Notes under the pieces: generated by a model | What the model was told of the DNA's origin: nothing | What the model saw: only the letters and a program-made list of their open reading frames with translations | Databases searched by the model: none | Assembly (NCBI GenBank): GCA_963846565.1 | Contig: CAWJWL010000005.1 | Coordinates: 1,674,001 to 1,738,000 of the forward strand | Length of the DNA stretch: 64,000 nt | From: WHSW01 sp963846565 | GTDB taxonomy: Bacteria > Actinomycetota > Thermoleophilia > Solirubrobacterales > 70-9 | Reading direction: 5' to 3' | Part shown: one piece after another, positions 8,927-17,493 of the stretch | Numbering within the stretch: position 1 is the stretch's first letter | Layout: every line of letters starts with the position of its first letter | Translations under genes and position numbers: made by a program

Positions 8927-9775
8927 GTGACCGACCCCGATCCATCGACGCCGCGGCTCCACGACGTCATGCACCTCGGCCGCGACCGCGTGATCGGGGC
9001 CCACGTCGTCCGCGGCCTGATCGTCGATCCCGGGCCGTCCGCGTCGCTCGAGAACTGGATCGGGGAGCTCGAGGATGAGCCGCGCGCGCTCCTTCTCACC
9101 CACATCCACCTCGACCACGCCGGCGCCACCGGCGTCCTCGTGCGCCGCTATCCGAAGCTCAAGGTCTACGTCAGCGAGGTGGGCGCGCCTCACCTGGTCG
9201 ACCCGGCGAAGCTGATCGCGAGCGCGACGCGGATCTACGGCGAGGAGAACATGGAGCGCCTCTGGGGCGAGTTCGCGCCGGTGCCCGAGGATCGGATCGT
9301 TTCCCTCACGGGCGGCGAGGAGGTCGAGGGGATGCTGGTCGAGCACACGCCCGGGCATGCGAGTCACCACGTCTGCTTCTTCGATCAGGCGAGCGGCGAC
9401 GCCTACGTCGGCGACATGGCCGGGGTCCGCGTCCCGCCCAGCGAGTTCACGATCGCGCCGACGCCGCCGCCCGACATCGACGTCGAGGTGTGGCTCGCGT
9501 CGCTCGACCGGATCGAGGAGATGAGGCCCGAGCGCCTCCACCTGACCCACTTCGGCGCCGCCGAGCCGGGCCCCCAGATCGCCCGGGCGCGCGAGGCGCT
9601 CTCGCGCGCCGCCGAGCTCTCGCGCCCGCTCGACCAGGAGGCTTTCCTGTCCGCGATCGAGGAGCGCCTCGACGCGGGCACCGACCCGGATACGGCTGAG
9701 CGCATGCGCCAGGCGGCGCCGCCCGAGCAGCTCTGGCTCGGGCTCGAGCGCTACTGGCGAAAGCGCGGTGAGTAG
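8927..9775 (+). CDS. MBL-fold metallo-hydrolase
   Basis: A 282-residue metallo-beta-lactamase fold enzyme. The HxHxDH metal motif is THIHLDH at residues 58-64; further ligands are the His in HTPGHASHH, the Asp in YVGDMAG and the His in HLTHFG. The substrate is unknown; glyoxalase II-like and lactonase-like enzymes share these ligands. GTG 8927 follows a GAGG at 8921-8924 and leaves a 24-bp divergent gap with ecm, too short for two conventional promoters with 5' leaders, so at least one transcript may be leaderless. Confidence 0.8.
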   Translation: MTDPDPSTPRLHDVMHLGRDRVIGAHVVRGLIVDPGPSASLENWIGELEDEPRALLLTHIHLDHAGATGVLVRRYPKLKVYVSEVGAPHLVDPAKLIASATRIYGEENMERLWGEFAPVPEDRIVSLTGGEEVEGMLVEHTPGHASHHVCFFDQASGDAYVGDMAGVRVPPSEFTIAPTPPPDIDVEVWLASLDRIEEMRPERLHLTHFGAAEPGPQIARAREALSRAAELSRPLDQEAFLSAIEERLDAGTDPDTAERMRQAAPPEQLWLGLERYWRKRGE

Positions 9776-9871
9776 GCCGAAACGCGGCTGCAAGGGGTCG
9801 ACCGCGCCGTCTGGGTGTGGCCGGTGTTAGGGGGTCGTGAGCGGCTACCCTGCCGCGAGAGGCCGGTACTG

Positions 9872-10573
9872 ATGAGGATCACCACAAGCTCCACGGGCGC
9901 GAAGCTCGCCCTCGCCGCTTGCGCGGCACTCGCCGCGGGCGGCATCGTCGCCGGCGCGGCGCTCGGCGTCAGCGTCTACCAGAACGATTTCACCACGGTC
10001 GAGGAGTACGACCAGATCGTCCGCTCGGGCGGCAGCAAGGAGTGCGAGCGTCGCTACCGCTCGAAGCAGAAGACGATGCTCGTCTCGGTCAAGCGCGGGC
10101 CGCTCACGTGTGCGTACAGGGCGCCCGTCGAGGGCGACTCGGAGCTCCCGAATCACGCCCTCGGCGTCGACGCGAAGATCCTCGAAGACACGCCCAAGTC
10201 GGTGCGCGGCGCCGCCTTCATCGAGCTCAGCGTGCGCGCCGGTGGCGGCGGGACCGGCTACACGCTGCGGGTCTTCCCGGAGAAGGGCCGCTTCGAGCTC
10301 GTACGCGGCCCCGCGGGCGGAGGCGACTTCCCCGAGAAGGGCAAGAGCGACGCGATCAAGGGCGTCGGCACCCGCAACCGGCTCTCGCTCGTCGCCAAGG
10401 GCTCGACCGTGACCGCCCTCGCCAACAAGAAGGAGCTGGTCGCCGTCACCGACAGCGACCCGGCGCCGGTGACCGGGCGCAAGGTCCGCTTCGCGATCGG
10501 CAGCACGCGCGAGTCCGGCAAGGACGTGATCGCGGTCGTGAAGAGCGTCGGTGTCGGGGTCCCCGCGCGCTAG
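9872..10573 (+). CDS. Exported or membrane-anchored protein of unknown function
   Basis: About 233 residues when started at ATG 9872 (MRITTSSTGAKLALAACAAL). The first 35 residues are a signal peptide or anchor, with the core AACAALAAGGIVAGAALG. The remainder is a beta-rich, basic domain without recognised catalytic motifs; a jelly-roll concanavalin-like fold is possible. It contains two Cys (in KECERRY and LTCAYR). It sits 12 bp upstream of clpS, but a functional link is not implied. Confidence 0.65.
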   Translation: MRITTSSTGAKLALAACAALAAGGIVAGAALGVSVYQNDFTTVEEYDQIVRSGGSKECERRYRSKQKTMLVSVKRGPLTCAYRAPVEGDSELPNHALGVDAKILEDTPKSVRGAAFIELSVRAGGGGTGYTLRVFPEKGRFELVRGPAGGGDFPEKGKSDAIKGVGTRNRLSLVAKGSTVTALANKKELVAVTDSDPAPVTGRKVRFAIGSTRESGKDVIAVVKSVGVGVPAR

Positions 10574-10585
10574 CGAGCGAGCCCG

Positions 10586-10876
10586 ATGACGACGGAGACG
10601 CTCGAGCGTCCCCGTACGGGCGGGCCCGGCTCGGGGGCGGGCGGCAACTGGCAGGTGATCGTCTTGAACGACAACCACAACACGTTCGACCACGTCGCCA
10701 AGACCCTGGCCCGCGTGGTTCCCGGCGTCGGCCTCGACCAGGGCTACCGCTACGCCGACAAGATCCACGCGAGCGGCCAGGCGATCGTGTGGACGGGACC
10801 GAAAGAGCCGGCCGAGCTCTACTGGGAGCAGCTGAGCTCAGCCGGCCTGACGATGGCCCCGCTGGAACGACACTAA
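10586..10876 (+). CDS. clpS: ATP-dependent Clp protease adaptor ClpS
   Basis: A 96-residue protein. After a disordered N-terminus rich in Gly and Pro comes the ClpS fold with the hallmark VIVLNDNHNTFDHVA, whose DN pair and following helix form the N-degron pocket, then HASGQAIVWTGPKEPAELY. In the family ClpS sits on ClpA/ClpC and delivers N-end rule substrates. ClpC/ClpP are not in this window. The start ATG 10586 lies just after the preceding gene's stop. Confidence 0.88.
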   Translation: MTTETLERPRTGGPGSGAGGNWQVIVLNDNHNTFDHVAKTLARVVPGVGLDQGYRYADKIHASGQAIVWTGPKEPAELYWEQLSSAGLTMAPLERH

Positions 10877-10879
10877 GGG

Positions 10880-11272
10880 CTAGCTCCAGCGCGTGAGCTC
10901 GAGGAGCTTGCCGCCCGCCCCGGGAGGGGAGGAGGCGAGCGCCGCTCGTGCGCGGCGGCGGGTGATCTTGACTCCCGCTCGCCGGCTGCTGTGCCTCACC
11001 CGCCGGCGAAGCTGCGCGGCGCGCAGCTCGAGCAGCGAGCGGAGCTCGTCGGTGCGGCTGAACGGATCCGCGATGCCGGCGCCGTCGGCGAGCGATACCG
11101 CGGCGACGACCTCGCCCTCGATCTCGGCGACGAGAACGGCGCCCTCGAGGCGATCGTGGGAGTCACGCTCGGCGAGCCGATCGAGTGCCTCACGGTCCGC
11201 CGCGGTCTCGCTGAGCTTGCGGATCGTCACCGCGCCACCAACCGGGGCCTGACCTGTGTGTTTGAAACCCAT
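10880..11272 (-). CDS. Conserved hypothetical small protein
   Basis: A 130-residue protein started at ATG 11272, which has a GAGGTGA at -13 to -7. The core VRKLSETAADREALDRLAER-type helix is followed by two strands, EGAVLVAEIEGEVVAAVSL and GIADPFSRTDELRSLLELRA, then a highly basic tail with many Arg (RRRVRHSSRRAGVKITRRR). This arrangement is widespread in actinobacteria but has no known function; the helix-strand part recalls a clipped GNAT. It ends 3 bp from the clpS stop (convergent). Confidence 0.6.
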   Translation of the reverse strand: MGFKHTGQAPVGGAVTIRKLSETAADREALDRLAERDSHDRLEGAVLVAEIEGEVVAAVSLADGAGIADPFSRTDELRSLLELRAAQLRRRVRHSSRRAGVKITRRRARAALASSPPGAGGKLLELTRWS

Positions 11273-11368
11273 TCGACTCACCTCAGTTCGTTGGTTGATG
11301 AGCACAGGATCTCGCGCCCTGCCCATTAGCGCAACATGGATGAGTGACAGCCCTGATAAGCTTGCCTA

Positions 11369-12307
11369 ATGCTGGACGTGAGGCGACTGGCCATCCTGCG
11401 TGAGGTTGCGCAGCAGGGGTCGTTCTCGGTTGCAGCCGACGAGCTCTACCTCTCCCAGTCGGCCGTCAGCCAGCAGATCGCGACGCTCGAGAGGGAGGTC
11501 GGGATGAAGCTCCTCGACCGCACCCGCGAGGGCCCGAAGCTGACCGACGCCGGGCGCGTGCTCGTTTCTCACGCCGATGCGGCGATTGCGCGCCTCGAGG
11601 AGGCGGAGCGCGAGCTCGCGGCGATCGCCGGGCTCGAGGGCGGGGAGCTGCGACTGGCGAGCTTTCCGAGCGCGAGCGCGACGCTGCTCACCGAGGCCGT
11701 CTCGCTCTTTCACCGGCGCCATCCGAACGTCCGTCTCAGCGTCGCCGACGCCGAGCCCGTGGAGTCGCTGCCGCGCCTGCGCTCGGGCGAGATCGATCTC
11801 GCGCTCAGTTTCGACTACCCGTCCGTTCCGGCGGCCGAGGACCGCGATCTCGACCGCACCCTGGTGCTGACGGAGTCGATGTACCTGGCGCTGCCCGACG
11901 ACCACGAGCTCGCGGGCAAGCGCACCGTCAAGCTCACCGAGCTCGCGGAGGTCGAGTGGCTGTGCGGCTCGCGCCCCTCGACCTGTGGCGAGGTCGTCGT
12001 CCGCGCGTGCCGCGACGCCGGCTTCGAGCCGCGGGTCGGGTTCGAATCCGACGACTACAACGTGATGCAGGGCTTCATCGCCGCCGGTCTCGGGGTGACG
12101 CTGCTCCCGGACCTGGCGCTGCCGACCCTCCGCAGCGACCTCGTCGTCCGCGCGACCGACCCGCCGGCGCCGAAGCGCCGCGTCTGGGCGCTCACCCGGG
12201 CGGAAGGCGCCCGCTCACCCGCGACCGACGAGATGGTCGCGATCCTCGAGCAGGTGGGGGACACGTTCGCCGCCCGCTCGCGCGACCGGCTCGAGCTGGT
12301 CGCCTAG
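11369..12307 (+). CDS. LysR-family transcriptional regulator
   Basis: A 312-residue LTTR. The winged HTH occupies residues 1-60: RRLAILREVAQQGSFSVAAD then LSQSAVSQQIATLEREVG and LLDRTREGPKLTDAGRVL. The effector-binding domain runs from about residue 88 (GELRLASFPSASATLLTEAV) to 295. The ligand is unknown. The regulator is divergent from the small gene starting at 11272, so that gene or its own gene is the natural target. Little room is left for a ribosome-binding site; the transcript may be leaderless, with a GATAAG-like -10 at 11355-11360. Confidence 0.87.
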   Translation: MLDVRRLAILREVAQQGSFSVAADELYLSQSAVSQQIATLEREVGMKLLDRTREGPKLTDAGRVLVSHADAAIARLEEAERELAAIAGLEGGELRLASFPSASATLLTEAVSLFHRRHPNVRLSVADAEPVESLPRLRSGEIDLALSFDYPSVPAAEDRDLDRTLVLTESMYLALPDDHELAGKRTVKLTELAEVEWLCGSRPSTCGEVVVRACRDAGFEPRVGFESDDYNVMQGFIAAGLGVTLLPDLALPTLRSDLVVRATDPPAPKRRVWALTRAEGARSPATDEMVAILEQVGDTFAARSRDRLELVA

Positions 12308-12330
12308 CTCCGTGCGGCTGCGGCCGGGGC

Positions 12331-12648
12331 TCAGCCGTGCCCGTTCGACGCCTGTAGCGCGGCGTCGGAGATCTTGGCGTGCCAATGCTGCTCGATCGGC
12401 TTCGCGTAGTAGTTGTGCGCCTCCTGGCGCATGGCCGAGAGCTCCTCGGAGAACCACCAGCGCTCGTGATCGGTGCGGTTGTCCCACTCGGTCACCTGAC
12501 GGACGTGGAGCGGGTCGTCCTCGTTGCGGCTGAGGAATGCGGCCCGGGCGCCGTGCGCGAGCGCGCGGTCGAGCGCAGGGGTCCAGATCTCGAGGAACTT
12601 GTCGCGCCGGAAGGGCGCGAGGTGCCATTCGGTGTAGTGGACCTCCAT
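12331..12648 (-). CDS. Hypothetical protein, likely dimeric alpha/beta barrel
   Basis: A 105-residue protein rich in Trp and His. The opening strand MEVHYTEWHLAPFRRDKFLEIW, a helix, then AAFLSRNEDDPLHVRQVTEWD resemble the antibiotic biosynthesis monooxygenase/EthD-like ferredoxin folds, but no family can be claimed. It lies between the lysR and ccr genes, 26 bp downstream of ccr on the same strand, so it may be co-transcribed with ccr. Confidence 0.55.
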   Translation of the reverse strand: MEVHYTEWHLAPFRRDKFLEIWTPALDRALAHGARAAFLSRNEDDPLHVRQVTEWDNRTDHERWWFSEELSAMRQEAHNYYAKPIEQHWHAKISDAALQASNGHG

Positions 12649-12674
12649 CGGCGCCTAAGCCTAATCGGTCGGCG

Positions 12675-13943
12675 CTAGGCTCCGACCTCGGCCCAGATCG
12701 CGCCCTCGCCGTCCTCGTGCTTGCCCTCTTCGTTGTCGCCGGCGCCGACGCGGATCGTGATCTTGCCCGTGTGACGGTTCTCGTGCAGCATCTGGTGCGC
12801 CTCGGGGACGCCGTCGAACGGCATCGCGTCGGAGAGGACGGGGCGCACCTTGCCCTCGGCCATCAGCTGGTTCGCGCGCCAGCACTCATAGGCGTTCGCG
12901 AAGTGCGAGCCGAGGATCTCCTTCTGCTTCATCCACAGGTAGCGGACGTCGAAGTCCAGGTTGAAGCCGGAGGTGGCGCCGCAGATGACGACCTTGCCGA
13001 AGGGCTTCACGGTGAAGACCGAGGTCGGGAAGGTGGCCTGGCCGACGTGCTCGAAGACGATGTCGGGGGCGTCGCCGAGAATCCCCTTGACCTTCTTCGC
13101 GAACGCGCGTGAGGCGCCGAAGCGCTCCTTGTCGGCGGCGGGGTCGACGAAGGGGTGGTTCTCGTTTGTCCGCATCATCTCGCCGAACTCGTTGCGGTTG
13201 ATGTAGTCGACGGCGCCGAGCTGCTTGACGAGCTCGCCCTTCTCGTCCGACGAGACGACGCCGACGGCGTTCGCGCCCGCCGCCTTCGCGAGCTGCACGG
13301 CGAAGACGCCGAGGCCGCCGGCCGCGCCCCAGATGAGGACGTTGTGGCCGGCCTGGATGTTGCAGCGGTCGATGAGCATCCGGTATGCCGTGAAGTAGGT
13401 GAGGCCGTAGGCCGACGAGTCGACCCACGAGAGGTTCTTCGGCTTCGGCAGGAGCTGTTGCGCCTGCACCTTCGTGAACTGCGCGAAGGAGCCCCAGGTC
13501 GTCTCGTAGCCCCAGATCTCCTGGCTGGGTGCGGCCATCGGGTCGAGGCCGTGGACCTCGACGTCCTCATAGGAGGCCTGGTTGCAGTGGATCACGACCT
13601 CGTCGCCGGGCTGCCAGCGGGTGACGCCCTCGCCGACCTTCCAGACGATCCCGGAGCCGTCCGAGCCGCCGATGTGATGCCCGTACTCGGGGTGGTCGCC
13701 GTAGCCGAAGACCGAGACCGGCTTGCCGAGCGAGGCCCAGACGTTGTTGAAGTTGACGCCCGCGGCCATCACCCGGACGATCACCTCGAAGGCGCCGGGT
13801 TCCGGCACCTCGATCTCCTCCAGCTGGAACGCGTCCTTGGGCTCGCCCTCGCGCTCCTGGCGGATCACCCACGCCGCCATCGTCTCCGGCAGCGTTCCCG
13901 GCTCGACCTCGAGCTTCGAGACTTCATTCACGTCAACGGCCAC
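12675..13943 (-). CDS. ccr: Crotonyl-CoA carboxylase/reductase
   Basis: A 422-residue zinc-less MDR enzyme that reduces crotonyl-CoA with NADPH and adds CO2 to give (2S)-ethylmalonyl-CoA. Diagnostic Ccr features are VNFNNVWASLGKP, GSDGSGIVWKVGEGV, GDEVVIHCNQ, IWGYETTWGSFAQF, the nucleotide fold IWGAAGGLGVFAVQLA, and ILGSHFANAYE. By eye the Asn of NFNN, the Glu of GYET and the His of GSHFAN lie where the Kitasatospora enzyme has its CO2-holding residues (Asn81, Glu171, His365); its Phe170 is Tyr here. GTG 13943 has AGGGAG seven bases upstream. Together with ecm it marks the ethylmalonyl-CoA pathway. Confidence 0.9.
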   Translation of the reverse strand: MAVDVNEVSKLEVEPGTLPETMAAWVIRQEREGEPKDAFQLEEIEVPEPGAFEVIVRVMAAGVNFNNVWASLGKPVSVFGYGDHPEYGHHIGGSDGSGIVWKVGEGVTRWQPGDEVVIHCNQASYEDVEVHGLDPMAAPSQEIWGYETTWGSFAQFTKVQAQQLLPKPKNLSWVDSSAYGLTYFTAYRMLIDRCNIQAGHNVLIWGAAGGLGVFAVQLAKAAGANAVGVVSSDEKGELVKQLGAVDYINRNEFGEMMRTNENHPFVDPAADKERFGASRAFAKKVKGILGDAPDIVFEHVGQATFPTSVFTVKPFGKVVICGATSGFNLDFDVRYLWMKQKEILGSHFANAYECWRANQLMAEGKVRPVLSDAMPFDGVPEAHQMLHENRHTGKITIRVGAGDNEEGKHEDGEGAIWAEVGA

Positions 13944-14063
13944 GGTTCTCCCTCTGGTCGGACTGAAGAGCGCGGGCATCGTAGCGGTTGCGAAACGGGT
14001 CGAAGGCAGGGAGAATCGGCCCGACCGCCTGTCAGCAGCAACCACTCACGCGGAGGAACCGAA

Positions 14064-14603
14064 ATGCAGAGCTGGATCACATTCGTGCGCAGCCACGCGC
14101 TCGCGCTTGTCGCCATCTTCATCGCCGTCGGCGGGACCGCCTATGCCGCCAACACGGTCGGCAGCGAGGATGTCATCGACAACTCGCTGCGGAGCATCGA
14201 CCTTCGCAACAACGACATTCGTGGCGCCGACGTCCGGCTCGACACGCTGACCGGCGCGGATGTCGACGAGTCGACGCTCGCCGAGGTCCCCTCCGCCGAG
14301 TCTGCCGACAGCGCCGACAACGTGCTCTCGGCGAAGGTCCTCAACAACGGCACGCTGGCCGGCGGGGACGGCGCGGTGGACGCGGCGCGCGGCGGCGTCG
14401 GCACCGGCAACTACACGGTCGGGTTCGACCGCTCGGTCGTCAACATCTGCGCGATCACGGTCACGCTCTCGGACTCGACCTCCGGCGAGGCGGTGGTCGA
14501 CGTCCCGATCGAGATCTTCGACGACACCACGATCGATGTCCGCACCAGGACCAGCGCGGGTGCGAGCGCCGACCGCGCCTTCGACGTGATTGCGGTCTGC
14601 TGA
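14064..14603 (+). CDS. Small exported protein of Solirubrobacterales type
   Basis: A 179-residue protein with an N-terminal hydrophobic segment, HALALVAIFIAVGGTAYAA, that is either a cleaved signal peptide or an anchor. This opening (FVRSHALALVAIFIAVGGTAYA) is very common in exported Thermoleophilia proteins. Next follows a pentapeptide-like stretch (NSLRSIDLRNNDIRGADVRLDTLTGADV, shown here only by its pattern of D/N every five residues), then a beta-rich C-terminal domain with two Cys. ATG 14064 has GGAGG at 14052-14056. Function unknown. Confidence 0.7.
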   Translation: MQSWITFVRSHALALVAIFIAVGGTAYAANTVGSEDVIDNSLRSIDLRNNDIRGADVRLDTLTGADVDESTLAEVPSAESADSADNVLSAKVLNNGTLAGGDGAVDAARGGVGTGNYTVGFDRSVVNICAITVTLSDSTSGEAVVDVPIEIFDDTTIDVRTRTSAGASADRAFDVIAVC

Positions 14604-14609
14604 GCGGCC

Positions 14610-14630
14610 GGGCGCCGGTCGCCGGCGCCC
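14610..14630 (+). terminator. GC-rich hairpin after the small exported protein gene
   Basis: A perfect 9-bp inverted repeat, GGGCGCCGG and CCGGCGCCC, separated by TCG, starts 7 bp after the stop at 14603. There is no clear T-run, as is usual in high-GC actinobacteria, so termination is likely but not certain. Confidence 0.55.
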
Positions 14631-14684
14631 GCCGGTCAAGCGTCAGGTTCGCGTCCGGGGAAGCGACTACCGTCGTAAGTTCTC

Positions 14685-16013
14685 ATGGAAGCGTCCGAAA
14701 GACCCCAGCTCGCATTCGGTGAAACCGCCGACGGGATCGTGCGCGCGCTCGACGACCGGCTCGTGATCGAGTCGCTCACGGTCGAGGACGAACGCGCCTC
14801 CCGCCTCGTGCGCGACCGGGCGCAGTCGGGCCGCCCCGCCGCGGACACCGTGCGCAAGGCGATCGAGATCGGCAGTCGCGTTCTCGACAGCGAGGCGACC
14901 GCGGCAAACGTCGACTACGTCAAGCGCGAGCTCGAGTCAGGCCTCGGTCAGCTCGACGAGGAGCTGCGCGGAACCCTGAAGGTCGGCGCCGAGGCGCTCG
15001 CGCAGCAGCTCGGCACCGCCTTCGGCGCCGAGCGAAACGACTCCGTCCAGGCGCAGATCCGCGAGATCGTCGCCACCGGCACGCGCGAGCAGATGCAGGC
15101 GCTCGCGAAGCTGCTCACGGCGGAGGACACGTCGAATCCCCTGGTCGCGGTCCAGGCTCGGCTCGGGAAGGCGATGCTCGAGGCGGAGGAGCGCCACCGG
15201 GCGGAGGTCGAACGGCTCCGCGAGGCCCACACCAAGGACGCGAGGGCGATGCACGGCCAGGTCGCCGAGATGCGCAAGGAGGTGGCGCGCCTGCTCGACA
15301 AGGGTGAGCACGAGATCGAGCTCGCCGAGGCCGAGGCGGCCGGCACGCGCAAGGGATTCAGCTTCGAGGAGCGTGTGGACGACGCGATCGGCCGCATCGC
15401 CGCAACCCGCGGCGACGCCGCCAGCCACACCGGCGGCGAGGTCGCCGAGGGTGGGGGCAAGAAGGGCGACACGCTGGTCGAGATCGGCGCCTGCGACGGG
15501 CCCTGTCGGGGGCGCATCGTCTTCGAGGCCAAGGACAAGCGGCTCTCCAAGAACGACGCCTGGAAGGAGCTCAACGCTGCGATGGGGGCTCGGGCCGCCG
15601 CGTTTGCGGTGCTCGTCGTCGCCGACGAGGAGAAGGTCCCGGCCGGCCGCGAGCAGCTGACCGAGTACGAGGGCAACAAGATGATCGTCGCTGTCGACCG
15701 CGAGGAGCCCGCCGGGCTCGCGCTCGAGGTCGCCTACCGTCTCGCGGCCGCGCGGGTTGCGATGGCCCACGATCGGGAGCTCACGGTCGATGGGGCGGAG
15801 GTCCGGGCGGCCGCCGAGGAGGCGCTCTCCGCGCTCCGCCAGGCGCAGTCCGTCCGTTCAGCGCTCACCGGGATCAAGACGCAGTCCGACCGTGCCCGCG
15901 ACGGGCTCAACTCGATGGTCGAGGCGGTCCAGGTCAAGCTCGAGCGCATCGACCTGCTCGTCGCCGAGGTCGCGGACGTCACCGAGTCCGACGAGCCTCG
16001 GCTCGACTACTAG
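14685..16013 (+). CDS. Coiled-coil protein with a PD-(D/E)xK nuclease-like core
   Basis: A 442-residue protein. Residues about 60-220 are strongly helical, with heptad-rich stretches such as EAEERHRAEVERLREAH and MRKEVARLLDKGEHEIELAE. Residues 225-345 look like a restriction-endonuclease fold: GFSFEERVDDAIG (Glu229), KKGDTLVE (Asp262), then FEAKDK with Glu281 and Lys283 forming the ExK pair, followed by the helix and strand AFAVLVVADEEKVP. A further helical region ends the protein. The layout (coiled coil plus nuclease core) recalls RmuC and DUF2130 proteins, but I cannot assign it to either. No methylase or other defence gene is adjacent. A role in DNA processing is an inference. Confidence 0.65.
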   Translation: MEASERPQLAFGETADGIVRALDDRLVIESLTVEDERASRLVRDRAQSGRPAADTVRKAIEIGSRVLDSEATAANVDYVKRELESGLGQLDEELRGTLKVGAEALAQQLGTAFGAERNDSVQAQIREIVATGTREQMQALAKLLTAEDTSNPLVAVQARLGKAMLEAEERHRAEVERLREAHTKDARAMHGQVAEMRKEVARLLDKGEHEIELAEAEAAGTRKGFSFEERVDDAIGRIAATRGDAASHTGGEVAEGGGKKGDTLVEIGACDGPCRGRIVFEAKDKRLSKNDAWKELNAAMGARAAAFAVLVVADEEKVPAGREQLTEYEGNKMIVAVDREEPAGLALEVAYRLAAARVAMAHDRELTVDGAEVRAAAEEALSALRQAQSVRSALTGIKTQSDRARDGLNSMVEAVQVKLERIDLLVAEVADVTESDEPRLDY

Positions 16014-16018
16014 ACGGT

Positions 16019-16429
16019 CTAGGGCAGCAGCAGCTCGTTCTGGGAGGACGGGCGCTCGGGACCGACGACGAGGATCGTCGGCTGCGCCTGCGCGTCCTCG
16101 CCGCCGGTGACCTCGTACTCGCCCTCTTCGAAGTTCGCCTTCACCGACCCGACGGTGCCGGGCGGAAGGTCCGGGCCGTTGACGAGCGTCGGCCCGTCGA
16201 AGGTCAGCTCGGCCGGCTCCTTCGACTGGTTCGACACCGTGACGTTGATGAGGCCGGCGCCTACCTCCTCGGTACCGAGGATGACCTCGCGGTCCGTGAT
16301 GTTGGCGGCCAGGTCGATCGGTGCCGGAGGCCGCGGGTCATTCGGGAAGTCCTCCTCGCCGCAGGCGGCGAGCGCGACCGACGCGGCTGCGGCCGCGGCT
16401 GCGACTACGAGCCTCCTCCTCACCTTCAT
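16019..16429 (-). CDS. Small lipoprotein of unknown function
   Basis: A 136-residue lipoprotein. The signal peptide has an unusually long Ala run and ends in the lipobox VALAAC, with Cys at residue 23. The mature part is a beta-rich domain with the pattern INVTVSNQSKEPAELTFDG, resembling an Ig-like or cupredoxin-like sandwich, but no copper ligands are seen. It would be anchored on the outer face of the membrane. It faces the coiled-coil gene convergently, 5 bp from its stop. Confidence 0.7.
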   Translation of the reverse strand: MKVRRRLVVAAAAAAASVALAACGEEDFPNDPRPPAPIDLAANITDREVILGTEEVGAGLINVTVSNQSKEPAELTFDGPTLVNGPDLPPGTVGSVKANFEEGEYEVTGGEDAQAQPTILVVGPERPSSQNELLLP

Positions 16430-16496
16430 CGGGGCCCAGCCTAATACACGCGCTGGCCACCAAGGCGCACCCGGGCGCGCTTGGGGTGCCCTCGCC

Positions 16497-17453
16497 TCAG
16501 AAGGGGAGCTCGACGACTTCGGCCGTAACGTCGTCGCCGACGCCGACGGTTGCGCCCGGTTCGGCCTCGCGCCGGAGGATCGCGAGCGCGATCGCGCCGT
16601 GGGCGGGGGAGAGCACGGAGCCGCCGACGGTGCCCAGCTCGCGCTCGCCGAGCGTCACGGTCGCGCCCTGCGGGACGGGTGCGCTGAGGCGCAGACCCCG
16701 CAGGTGGCGGTTCGGCCTCCCCTTGTAGTGCAGGCGAGCGACCGTTTCCTGGCCGATGTAGCAGCCCTTGGTGAAGCTCACGGCGCTCTCCTCGATTCCC
16801 GCCTCGGCCGGCATCGTCGCGCTCGTCATCTCGGCGCCGAAGCGCGGCCGGCCGCTCTCGACCCGGATGATCTCCGCCGCATCCGCGCTCGCGGGCTCCG
16901 CGCCCGCCGCGGCCAGCGCCGCCTCGACGGCCTCGACGTGCTCGGATTGGACGACCAGGTCGAGGCCGAGCGCGGTCGCGATCGCACGCGTCGGGCGCCC
17001 GCCGACCTCGAGCTCCGTGTGGGCGTGCTCGGGGGCGAGCGGCCCGGCGCCCGCGGCGTGGGCGGCGGCGGGGCCGATCACCGAGAGCAGGGCGTGGGTG
17101 GGGGAGACGTCCGTGACCTCGACCTCGCGTCCGACCTTGTAGAGCGAGAGGTGCCGGAGCACGGCATCGGCGGCGACGGCATCGAGGTCGATCAGGATCT
17201 CGTCGGGACCGAGACGCAGCAGGCGCATGTCGGACTGCATGTGTCCCTTGCGATCGAGCAGCGCCGTGTACTGCCCCTCGCCGGGCGCCAGGGCCTCGAC
17301 GTCGTTGGTGAGCTGGCCCTGCAGGTATTCGGCGCCCTCGGCACCACTGACGGCGATGAAGCGCCGATCCGGCCGATCGACGATTCCGGCCTGCTCACGG
17401 AGCACCCGGTACTGGGCGTCGATCTCGACCGGTGTGCGAGTTCCAGCTTCCAC
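16497..17453 (-). CDS. ygfZ: YgfZ/GcvT-family folate-binding protein
   Basis: A protein of 318 residues with the GcvT-like fold. The decisive motif is FTKGCYIGQETVARLHYKG, containing the conserved KGCYxGQE loop of YgfZ, whose Cys takes part in folate-dependent Fe-S cluster repair. Upstream are YLQGQLTNDVEALAPGEGQY and LLDRKGHMQSDMRL, also characteristic. I chose GTG 17453 because it leaves room for divergent promoters; ATG 17513 would add 20 residues but lie only 3 bp from the divergent oxidase start. A GGAGGAG stretch immediately precedes the GTG. Confidence 0.82.
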   Translation of the reverse strand: MEAGTRTPVEIDAQYRVLREQAGIVDRPDRRFIAVSGAEGAEYLQGQLTNDVEALAPGEGQYTALLDRKGHMQSDMRLLRLGPDEILIDLDAVAADAVLRHLSLYKVGREVEVTDVSPTHALLSVIGPAAAHAAGAGPLAPEHAHTELEVGGRPTRAIATALGLDLVVQSEHVEAVEAALAAAGAEPASADAAEIIRVESGRPRFGAEMTSATMPAEAGIEESAVSFTKGCYIGQETVARLHYKGRPNRHLRGLRLSAPVPQGATVTLGERELGTVGGSVLSPAHGAIALAILRREAEPGATVGVGDDVTAEVVELPF

Positions 17454-17493
17454 CTCCTCCGATTGTGACAGCGAGGCTTTGCGGGCAAAAGGT

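Noticed and set aside
11356..11370. AT-N11-AT box as a LysR binding site at the lysR start
   Set aside because: It overlaps the start codon and has no clear dyad symmetry; AT-N11-AT is frequent by chance.
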